From: Bacteroidales bacterium
Lineage (GTDB): Bacteria > Bacteroidota > Bacteroidia > Bacteroidales > F082
Reading direction: 5' to 3'
DNA: 64,000 bases
Assembly: GCA_017645275.1 (NCBI GenBank)
Contig: JAGCPH010000015.1
Location: forward strand, 1-64,000
In this document: one piece after another, positions 23,018 to 31,162 of the stretch
Position numbering within the stretch: the stretch's first letter is position 1
How the letters are laid out: every line of letters starts with the position of its first letter
Position numbers and translations under genes: made by a program
The notes under the pieces: generated by a model
The model's input: the letters and a program-made list of their open reading frames with translations, nothing else
Told to the model about the DNA's origin: nothing
Database searches by the model: none

Positions 23018-25603
23018 TTATTTTACAACCGAGATTTTCTTTGTGACTTCGTTGCCATCAGCGCTGATGCGCACCATGTAGATGCCAGCATCGAAGCTGC
23101 TCATGTCGATTTTAGCCTCATTGCCGTCGAATGTCTGTGCAAACACTCTCTGACCCAATGAGTTGTAAATCACGACATTGCTAAGGTTAACAGCTTCAAC
23201 TGTGAGCATATCCTTTGTAGGATTAGGATACACATTCACATTCTGAGCCACAATCTCTTCAACACCGTCTGTTGAATAGTAATATTTCACATAGTACTCG
23301 TTAGCGTACTTTGATTTAGCTGGAGCTGACTCGCAACCTGAATCATTATACGATGCCATAACTCTGTAGTAATACCAGGTACCGTCGGTAAGAGCCTTAT
23401 TCTCTTTATACTCGGTCTTTCCCGATACGTATTTGATTAATGTATATTCTCCATCATCACCTGTCTTTCTGTATACGACATATGCGTCGTCAGGAGTCAT
23501 ATTTGGAGCCGGATCCCAAGTGATGAGTGGTTTGTAGTTATTCTGGACCTGATACCAGATGTTTGTTGGTGCGTCGCAGCCTTCACCGGCAGTAGCACAT
23601 GCTTCGTTTGAAAGCACTGACTCGCCGCCGTCTGTGAGGTAGCACACCTGATAGCAGTGACCGCCCATAGATGGTGCTACATCAACGAACTCAGTATCAT
23701 GTGCAAGTTCAATCAAATAACCGTCACGATAGATATTATATCCATACATTGTTTTTGATGAGCCCGACCATGTCAGTATGATATTCTCGCCATCTTCTGA
23801 AGTAAACAATTCACCTGGGACTTCTGTAGGAGCAGCATTGCCACAACCATTGTTAGTCTCAAGAATCACACCTTCTGGAAGATCGTTTGAATTTCCGTCG
23901 TATTGATAAACGACATTACCTGCTGGGTCCTTGATTTTGATTGTAAGAGCCACGTTGTCGGTACCTGCCTTCCACATGAACACTGCTTTTCCGAGAGTAA
24001 TATTCATGTTATAAGTCATTGGGTTGTTGTTTGTCATAGTACATTCATCTATCTTGCTGCCTGCGCCGTCATATGACACAATAGCGCCACCTTTCCAGCC
24101 AGTCATGCTGGTTGTAGTGCCGATAATCTTCCAGCTGCATGTTGGGCCGAATGATTCTGTTGTGGCAGCATACTTTCCTCTTGCATCATTGCAAACAGCA
24201 TAAACTCTGTATTCGAATGTGCTGTAGCAAGGAACGGTGTTGTCGACGAATGACATTGTAGCTCCAGGAGTTGTTGCTTCTGAAATGTAGATAATGACAC
24301 CGTTTCTTTCAACAACCATATGATCTATAGAGGTGATATTCTGGTTACCCAAAGTCTTGGTGGGATTTGTCCAAGTAATAGTGGCTTCCTGTGCTGTATC
24401 GCTTGTCTTGACAGCAGTCACATTGGTTGGAGCCTGAGAAGCGTTGTTATAAACTGGTGTCGGAACAAAATTGATGATTATTTTCATGTCATTATTGTAT
24501 TCAATCTCATTGGCGACGAACCATCCCATTGAGCCACCCCAGCCCCAATTGTAATGGAACAAGTCTTCATCATTATAGCCATCGCAAACGAAAGCGTGAC
24601 CGCCTTCTGTACTGCTACCACTGTGATACACTGGCCAGCCGAGGTCGATCTGCTCTTTAAGCATAGTTTTCCATGAATCCAAGTTCGTGAAGCTTTTCAG
24701 TGTTGCTGCATTAGAATACAAGAAATACTGTTTGATTGCATTCGGCACATCTGTTGAATAAGCACCACTACCATTATCTTGAGGTGTTGAGTTGCCATAC
24801 ATCATATCGACAGAGACGCCGCAGTGATACGAAAGAGTCGCCACTGCATCACCTTCTTCAGGTGTATAGCTGCCATTGTATGAATTAAGCATATGCTCCC
24901 AATCGTAATGTGTCTCACCGAAATTGGCTGTCTGAGGACCATATTCAGGGTGTCCTGCATAACCTGCGTATGGGTTGGCATTGCAATAATATGTGTGGCT
25001 ACCCTGACCCACCTCAGGATAATTCCAGAACTTCATGATCTGAGCCATTGCTGTTGCCACGCAACCTACATATGCGTGTCCACCAGGACCTTGTGGGTCG
25101 GCCGGGCACATGCTGTTGTAAGGAGCCGGATTCTGGTTCCAGATGGTCTGGCAGAGATACTCGTCACCGCCTCTACCATTGTTATATTTAAGCAGACGTC
25201 CGTAGTTTCTGACACTCTCCCATTCCTCAGCAACCTTCGGGTCTTGACCGTTGCTGCGAAACACAACTCTACCGTTGGCAATAGCATTCAAATAGAAATT
25301 GCACTCGCGGTTGTCAACATTGAAATTGTCATCATATGAATAACCAACGATTGGACGGTAGTTATCATCAGCTGAAACAATAACAAAACCTTTCTCACCA
25401 ACGCTGAAAACATAGAAACTTGTCTCTCCGGTTCTTGCAGCGTAAGTTTTAATCAACTCAAGATTCGAACCTCTTGTCTGTTCAAAATTTGTTTGGACAA
25501 ACTTCTGTCCGATTGTTTTAGCCGTTGTTACATCGACAGGATTGGCAAACATAGCACCTATTCCGAGGATGATGGCTACTGTTAACGATAATAACTTTTT
25601 CAT
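23018..25603 (-). CDS. C10-family cysteine protease with T9SS sorting domain (A)
   Basis: This 861-residue secreted streptopain-like protease has a signal peptide (1-20), a Spi-like propeptide (~22-130), and a catalytic domain with Cys181 (GHAYVGCVATAMAQ), His336 (GGHAFVCDGY) and Asn352-Trp353 (NWGWGG). Fibronectin-like segments follow (~390-780), then a C-terminal type A sorting domain starting near NVNVYPNPTKD and ending NEVTKKISVVK. This implies export through the type IX system and surface attachment or release. It is the last of three tandem homologues. All catalytic residues are present. Confidence 0.92.
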   Translation of the reverse strand: MKKLLSLTVAIILGIGAMFANPVDVTTAKTIGQKFVQTNFEQTRGSNLELIKTYAARTGETSFYVFSVGEKGFVIVSADDNYRPIVGYSYDDNFNVDNRECNFYLNAIANGRVVFRSNGQDPKVAEEWESVRNYGRLLKYNNGRGGDEYLCQTIWNQNPAPYNSMCPADPQGPGGHAYVGCVATAMAQIMKFWNYPEVGQGSHTYYCNANPYAGYAGHPEYGPQTANFGETHYDWEHMLNSYNGSYTPEEGDAVATLSYHCGVSVDMMYGNSTPQDNGSGAYSTDVPNAIKQYFLYSNAATLKSFTNLDSWKTMLKEQIDLGWPVYHSGSSTEGGHAFVCDGYNDEDLFHYNWGWGGSMGWFVANEIEYNNDMKIIINFVPTPVYNNASQAPTNVTAVKTSDTAQEATITWTNPTKTLGNQNITSIDHMVVERNGVIIYISEATTPGATMSFVDNTVPCYSTFEYRVYAVCNDARGKYAATTESFGPTCSWKIIGTTTSMTGWKGGAIVSYDGAGSKIDECTMTNNNPMTYNMNITLGKAVFMWKAGTDNVALTIKIKDPAGNVVYQYDGNSNDLPEGVILETNNGCGNAAPTEVPGELFTSEDGENIILTWSGSSKTMYGYNIYRDGYLIELAHDTEFVDVAPSMGGHCYQVCYLTDGGESVLSNEACATAGEGCDAPTNIWYQVQNNYKPLITWDPAPNMTPDDAYVVYRKTGDDGEYTLIKYVSGKTEYKENKALTDGTWYYYRVMASYNDSGCESAPAKSKYANEYYVKYYYSTDGVEEIVAQNVNVYPNPTKDMLTVEAVNLSNVVIYNSLGQRVFAQTFDGNEAKIDMSSFDAGIYMVRISADGNEVTKKISVVK

Positions 25604-25640
25604 TTTTTTGATTTTAATTATTAATAATATGATTTATTCC

Positions 25641-28190
25641 TTATAAAACAGTGACTTTCTTCGTTACAGAACCATTCGAGCCTTGAATCTTAACCATATA
25701 GATTCCACTTCCAAATCGGTTCATGTCAATAACGCATTCGTTGCCAGAAATATTTTCTTCGTACACTTTTTGTCCGACAAGATTGAAAATCACTATATTC
25801 TCAATACTTTCAGCCTCTATCATCAGATTGCCGCTAGTAGGATTAGGATATATCTTCACAGACTGGGCATAGCTTTCTTCAACAGCATCAAGTGAATAAT
25901 AGTATTTCACAAAATATTCATCGCCATATTTGGATTTAGCCGGTGCAGAGTTGCAGTCTAAATAATAATAGCTCGCCACCACTTGATAATAATACCAAAC
26001 GCCATCTGTCAAAGCTTTTGTCTCTTTGTATTGGGTTTTGTTTGGTCCGAGTAGCTTGATTAATGAATACTCACCATCTTCGCCGTCTTTTCTGTATACG
26101 GCGAATCCGTCGTCAGATGTCATATTGTCAGGAGCTTCCCATGTGATGATCGGCTTAAAGTTTGAAGTCTGTACCTCATACCACAGATTTGTCGGTGAGT
26201 CACAGCCCTCACCTGCGTTGATGCAGGTCTCGTTGGAGTATTCCGACTGTCCGCCCAAACCGAGATAGCAAACCTGATAGCAATGTCCGCCAAGTGTCGG
26301 AGCTTCATCAACATATTCGTTGGTGTATACAAGTCTCACAAGATAGCCGTCACGATAAACGTTGTAGCCGTAACCGTCTTTTTCTGAGACACCAGTCCAT
26401 GAAAGGACGATGTTATCGCCATCATTTGCTGCTTGCAAATCTGACGGAGACTCTGTCGGCGCAGCATTGCCACATCCGTTATTGCCAACATAAAACACTC
26501 CTTCTTCCATATCCAAAATATTTCCTGAATAGCTGTATACGGAGGTATTCTGCGAGTCTTTCACATTCATCGAGATAGTAAATGACGATGCGTCGTCTGA
26601 AGGCACCCATGCCATCTTAACCTCACCCACTGGAATCTCAACGTTAACTATTGAAGGTGTTGAACTGCTAGTTGTGACTTCTGCAAATTTTACTCCAGCA
26701 CCGTTGTATAATGCGATATGTGCGTTTCTCCAGCCTTGAATGTTCTGCGACGAAACCACAAAGCTCCACTGACAAGTCGGACCCACGTTGACATTTTCGA
26801 TATATGCCGATTCACCGATATGTCCGTCAGCTATAGCATACACTCTGTAATTGTATGAGTTGAAACATGGTATCTCGTTGTCGACAAATGACATGCTGGC
26901 ACCTGGAGTGACGTTGTCGTTTGTGTAGATGACGGTGGTTCCTCTCATAACAACCACGCGGTCGATGTTCGATAATGTCTGGTTTGTGAGGGTCTTCGAT
27001 GGGTTTGTCCATGACAGCGACACTGCCAGCTCGTTGTTTGGTGCTGCTGTTGCCACCAAATTGGTTGGAGTGTTAGGTGTTGCGCTGTACACAGCGGCAG
27101 GCACATAGTTATAAATAACACTCTCATTATCTGTATAGTTGTGTCCATCGATATCGAAGAAACCGTCGTTTGAGCCGCTCCAGCCCCAGTTGAAATGCAC
27201 CAGTCCGTCTTCGTCATAACCATCGAGCACATATGCATGGCCGCCACCACGGTGTACCATAGGCCATTCTTTGTCAATGGCTTTGTAAATCATATCAAGA
27301 TAGTTCTCTTTGGTATAATTTGAGCGATAACGGTTCGACATCTGGTTGGTGTAGTAGAAATACATTGGCATCACTGTGCAAAGTTGTCCAGTCACAGCGC
27401 CGCTGCTTGATGGACGATAGTTCATGTCGACTGACACGCCACAGTGATAAATCAAAGTACCAATAGCTTCAATCTGAGCCGCAGGCGAGTTAGCATTGAT
27501 CTCGTCAGGCATGTTGGCCCAGTCGTAAGTGGTAGCGCCGAAGTTTACTGTAATCGGACCATACTGCGGGTTGTCTTCCGGAGTATATGTATGACTTCCT
27601 GTACCCTGCAGCGGATGATCCCAATATTTCATCAGCTGGGCAGCTGCTGTTGCCACACAACCTGCGTAGACATGTCCGCCAGGACCGTCACCATCAGCTG
27701 GGCAGCAGTAGTTGTACGGATAGTTCTGGTTCCATCTGGTAGTGCAGAGGAACGTTCCCTCTCTGCCTTCGAAACGAGGCACCATATGGCCATATTCACG
27801 AAGTGAAGCCCAGTCGTTGATCACTTCAACGTCAACACTGACAGCAGTGCGCTGCATGCGTTCTTCATTGATGATATTGAGATATTCCTGCAATGCCGGA
27901 GCCATATTGTCAGGCTCAAAAGCATCTTTATCAGAATAACCGATAACAGGACTGTAGCTGTCGTCAGCTGAAAAGATAACGAATCCATTTTCACCGATAT
28001 TGAAAATGTAGAACGAAGGCGTTGAATAAACCAGATTGATATTATCACTCTGTCTTGATGCCTCAAATCTGCTGTTTACAAAACTCTTTACAAGTGACTG
28101 TGCTTCGTCGACACTCACTGGAGCTGCCTTCATTGTCAGGCAACCCAACAATATTACCAATACTACAATTAATCTTTTCATATTATTCAT
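25641..28190 (-). CDS. C10-family cysteine protease with T9SS sorting domain (B)
   Basis: This 849-residue paralogue of protease A has the same order: signal peptide, propeptide, catalytic domain (Cys178 in YAGCVATAAAQ; His318 in RGGGHAYVLDGY; Asn334-Trp335), Fn3-like segments and a C-terminal sorting domain (VKIYPNPTSGNLMIE ... SVTKKVTVL). ATG codons exist at residues 1 and 4; MKRLIVVLVILLG may be the true start. It begins 6 bp after protease C ends. A and B are closer to each other than to C, judging by the shared C-terminal modules (DGYLVRLVYTNEYVDEAPT versus DGYLIELAHDTEFVDVAPS). Confidence 0.92.
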   Translation of the reverse strand: MNNMKRLIVVLVILLGCLTMKAAPVSVDEAQSLVKSFVNSRFEASRQSDNINLVYSTPSFYIFNIGENGFVIFSADDSYSPVIGYSDKDAFEPDNMAPALQEYLNIINEERMQRTAVSVDVEVINDWASLREYGHMVPRFEGREGTFLCTTRWNQNYPYNYCCPADGDGPGGHVYAGCVATAAAQLMKYWDHPLQGTGSHTYTPEDNPQYGPITVNFGATTYDWANMPDEINANSPAAQIEAIGTLIYHCGVSVDMNYRPSSSGAVTGQLCTVMPMYFYYTNQMSNRYRSNYTKENYLDMIYKAIDKEWPMVHRGGGHAYVLDGYDEDGLVHFNWGWSGSNDGFFDIDGHNYTDNESVIYNYVPAAVYSATPNTPTNLVATAAPNNELAVSLSWTNPSKTLTNQTLSNIDRVVVMRGTTVIYTNDNVTPGASMSFVDNEIPCFNSYNYRVYAIADGHIGESAYIENVNVGPTCQWSFVVSSQNIQGWRNAHIALYNGAGVKFAEVTTSSSTPSIVNVEIPVGEVKMAWVPSDDASSFTISMNVKDSQNTSVYSYSGNILDMEEGVFYVGNNGCGNAAPTESPSDLQAANDGDNIVLSWTGVSEKDGYGYNVYRDGYLVRLVYTNEYVDEAPTLGGHCYQVCYLGLGGQSEYSNETCINAGEGCDSPTNLWYEVQTSNFKPIITWEAPDNMTSDDGFAVYRKDGEDGEYSLIKLLGPNKTQYKETKALTDGVWYYYQVVASYYYLDCNSAPAKSKYGDEYFVKYYYSLDAVEESYAQSVKIYPNPTSGNLMIEAESIENIVIFNLVGQKVYEENISGNECVIDMNRFGSGIYMVKIQGSNGSVTKKVTVL

Positions 28191-28196
28191 GTTTTA

Positions 28197-30482
28197 TTAG
28201 TGGATAATTACTATTCTTTCTGTTGTCATTCCTTTAGCGGTCTTCACTTCTATCATATAAATGCCAGCCTCAAGGTCATTGGTGTTGATGTCCAAAACGT
28301 CGGTCATTCCGTTGAAATCATATACTATCTGACCTAATGAGTTGTACACCATCACCTCATTGATGTTTTCAGCCTGAATCTTCAGATTTCCATTGGCTGG
28401 ATTAGGATAAATGCGTGCATCAATAGTGTTTTCTGGCACTGCGAGCACTTCAACCACGACATACTCCTCATTATCAGGAGTCAAAGCCGGGGTCGACTCG
28501 CATACATTGCTGTATGCTGTCACCTTATAATAATATGTACCGACTGTGCCGACGCCATCGAAAAATTCGTTCAGCGAGCCGTCAATAGCTGCAATTTCAT
28601 CATATTCGACACCGTCTGCACTTCTATATACCTTGAACTTTGAAGGAGTATAGCTGCAGTTCCAGGTAAGCAATGTTCCATCAAGGCCATCCTCGTATGC
28701 GTATTGACCGGTGAAGCCTGTAGGTGCTGTACAATCCTCGCAGTCATTGTTGCCGGTATGTATCGTTCCGTTAAGCTGCGACGATGAGCCAGTGAAGCTG
28801 TATTCTGTCTTGTTTGCCGAGTTTTTCAATGAAATGGTTAACGAAGAAATTGTTGTTGACGGAGCAACCCATTCCATAGTGAAATTGCCTTCCGGCATCT
28901 GGAATTTCTGTGATAACGGTGCTGATGATGACATTGACACTTCATTAAACACTGTGCCATTGCTGCTCTTGAACTGCAGTTTTCCGTCATACCATCCTTG
29001 GAAATTGGTGGTCTGACAAACGAGTTTCCATGTGCAGTTTGGTCCGAACAATGCTATATGCGAGAATGTTTTTCCCTTAATATTGTTGTTTTCAGCAACT
29101 ATTGTGTACTCGTAGCATCCATATTCGTTAACGCTATCTTCAAATGAGATCTCCTCGCCTGGCTGTACATTATTGCATGTCTTTATGACATTGCCGTTGC
29201 GTTTTATCTCAATCTTTGATACTGACTGTAGTGCTGCACCAGATTCCGAAACTGTCGGCACTGTAAATGAAACTGTTGCTGTCTTGGTCACAGCGTCAGA
29301 AACAGCGACATCCATTGACTCGATTGCCGGCACCATTTCATCATAGACATAGTCAGGTACCATCTCAAAAACAGCTCTCTGATAAGAATTAAATGATCCA
29401 TTTCCTGTGTTCAAGGCATCGATTTGGTAATAGTTGTTGTAAGAGCCACTCCAGCCCCAGTTGAAGCTAAAGTAGCGCTGATCGTTGTAACCGTCGCAAT
29501 TGAAAGCATGTCCGCCATCATCGTCAGAACCAGCGTAAACCATAGGGAATCCACGATCTAACTGTGCGATTAGCTTGTCTTCCCATGCTTTTCTCGTATA
29601 AGTGTCACGGGCATCCACGTAAGTGCAGGAGCCGTATCTGAAATAATTGATAACAGCATCCGGGACATACGCAGTCTGACTGCCGCTACCGCTAGGAGCA
29701 TAGTCCATGTCAACAGCAATACCGCAGTGATACATAAGAAGAGCCACAGCCAGTGCAGCCTCATTAGTCTGTGAGCCGAGCTGGTTAGGCATGATTGACC
29801 AGTTGTATGTCGTGGCGCCAAAGTTTGCCGAAAGTGTTCCACCATAACTGCTTGTGCTATATGAATGCTCACCAACACCAGTCTCTGGCCAGTTCCAGAA
29901 CTTCATCACCTGACTCATAGCAGTAGCTACGCAGCCGGCATAGCAGTGATTGTTTGTCCAGTAGTTTTGGCAGGTTGGAGCGTAGTAGTTGTAAGGCCAA
30001 TCTTGATTCCATGTAGTGGCAATAAGCGGACTGACAGCCTTTTCCATTCTTGTTCTCATTGTGATGCCTTCTTTGCTAAGAAGATCCCATTGCTCAACGA
30101 CATCTTCTTCAGCAATCAATTCATTATCAATGGCATATTGAATCTGACGACCATAATGACCGAGGAAATAACGCAGACCTTCCGGAATGTTGTTCTCATC
30201 AAATGCACTGCCTTCACCATATCCCAAAATAGGATATGCACGATCATCAGCGGCCACCACAACATAACCATTCTCGTGGTTAAACACATATAAATAAGGT
30301 GTTCCTTTTTCACTACTCAAAGTGTAAACATGTTCGACATTGGTAACACCTTTTGCCGATAACACATTGTTTTTCAGATACTTGACTCCAAGTTCCTTGG
30401 CTGTATTTACGTCAACGGGATTTGCTAACATCTGTCCAACAAAGGACAAGAAAGCCAATACAAAAAGTAATGATTTTTTCAT
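28197..30482 (-). CDS. C10-family cysteine protease with T9SS sorting domain (C)
   Basis: This 761-residue protein is the first gene of the three-protease operon. It has a signal peptide (1-20, cleavage after MLA) and a propeptide, and the catalytic residues are Cys184 (YAGCVATAMSQ), His325 (DGGHAFNCDGY) and Asn341-Trp342. It is about 90-100 residues shorter than A and B because one Fn3-like module is shorter or missing. The C-terminal sorting domain runs from ARIYPNPANGNLKIQ to TTERIVIIH. Secretion would depend on type IX proteins such as the PorT-like gene at 55782. The substrate is unknown; homologues degrade host or dietary proteins. Confidence 0.92.
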   Translation of the reverse strand: MKKSLLFVLAFLSFVGQMLANPVDVNTAKELGVKYLKNNVLSAKGVTNVEHVYTLSSEKGTPYLYVFNHENGYVVVAADDRAYPILGYGEGSAFDENNIPEGLRYFLGHYGRQIQYAIDNELIAEEDVVEQWDLLSKEGITMRTRMEKAVSPLIATTWNQDWPYNYYAPTCQNYWTNNHCYAGCVATAMSQVMKFWNWPETGVGEHSYSTSSYGGTLSANFGATTYNWSIMPNQLGSQTNEAALAVALLMYHCGIAVDMDYAPSGSGSQTAYVPDAVINYFRYGSCTYVDARDTYTRKAWEDKLIAQLDRGFPMVYAGSDDDGGHAFNCDGYNDQRYFSFNWGWSGSYNNYYQIDALNTGNGSFNSYQRAVFEMVPDYVYDEMVPAIESMDVAVSDAVTKTATVSFTVPTVSESGAALQSVSKIEIKRNGNVIKTCNNVQPGEEISFEDSVNEYGCYEYTIVAENNNIKGKTFSHIALFGPNCTWKLVCQTTNFQGWYDGKLQFKSSNGTVFNEVSMSSSAPLSQKFQMPEGNFTMEWVAPSTTISSLTISLKNSANKTEYSFTGSSSQLNGTIHTGNNDCEDCTAPTGFTGQYAYEDGLDGTLLTWNCSYTPSKFKVYRSADGVEYDEIAAIDGSLNEFFDGVGTVGTYYYKVTAYSNVCESTPALTPDNEEYVVVEVLAVPENTIDARIYPNPANGNLKIQAENINEVMVYNSLGQIVYDFNGMTDVLDINTNDLEAGIYMIEVKTAKGMTTERIVIIH

Positions 30483-30657
30483 TTTTTCTCTATTTTTTAA
30501 TTGTTAATTTTCTTATTTTATCTTTTAAAATCTTATATCTCTTTGAATTACAATTAGTTAAAACGGTCAATTCTTATAACCACCAACCAACTGTGATTAC
30601 AGTTTTTTGAACTTGTAAAAATACAAAAAATTTTCATACGGCGGTTAATTTTTTTCG

Positions 30658-30665
30658 TAATTTTG
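30658..30665 (+). promoter_or_regulatory. promoter element TAATTTTG
   Basis: This is an exact -7 consensus 26 bp before the gene at 30692. In the same 209-bp divergent region I found no clear TAnnTTTG for the protease operon on the minus strand. Confidence 0.55.
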
Positions 30666-30691
30666 CATTTTAAAAATGAAAAAACCTAAAA

Positions 30692-31162
30692 ATGGAGCAT
30701 AAATTCTATGATTTCTACATGCGTTTTCCGAGCGAGGACGACGCGCTGAAGGCGAAAGATTTTTACTATAACAAACACCGTCCGCGCATCGGCGGCGAAT
30801 TCAAAATCAATGACAACGGAGTCTGTTCGCTCTCGTTACAGGACGAGTGCGAGCTCATCACCGACCTATACCCTTTCGGACTGACGCGTTACATAGTGGC
30901 CGACAACTTCCACGGAGTGCGTCGCGAACACGGCAAGGACATCTTCGACTTCTTCACCGACAGCGACCATTATTTCTGCTGGGACCTTAACGACCAAGTG
31001 TTCGAAAAGCTCAACAATTTCTTGAAAAACGAGATTCAGAACGACGGCTTCAAGCCAGAGGAAGGCAAGCACGCCCCGTTCGTCCAGCGCACCCTCGACA
31101 GCATGGGCATCGACGACCTCTACAACATGCTCAATGTGGATGCTCCTGGTCTGGATATTTAG
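30692..31162 (+). CDS. conserved hypothetical protein
   Basis: This 156-residue soluble acidic protein has no signal peptide or membrane segment. It is rich in Asp/Phe/Tyr (HKFYDFYMRFPSEDDALKAKDFYYN; FDFFTDSDHYFCWDLNDQVFEKLNNFL). I do not recognise a family. It has its own promoter and its 3' end overlaps the convergent DnaE-like gene by 32 bp. The codon composition matches the neighbours, so it is likely a resident gene. Confidence 0.6.
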   Translation: MEHKFYDFYMRFPSEDDALKAKDFYYNKHRPRIGGEFKINDNGVCSLSLQDECELITDLYPFGLTRYIVADNFHGVRREHGKDIFDFFTDSDHYFCWDLNDQVFEKLNNFLKNEIQNDGFKPEEGKHAPFVQRTLDSMGIDDLYNMLNVDAPGLDI

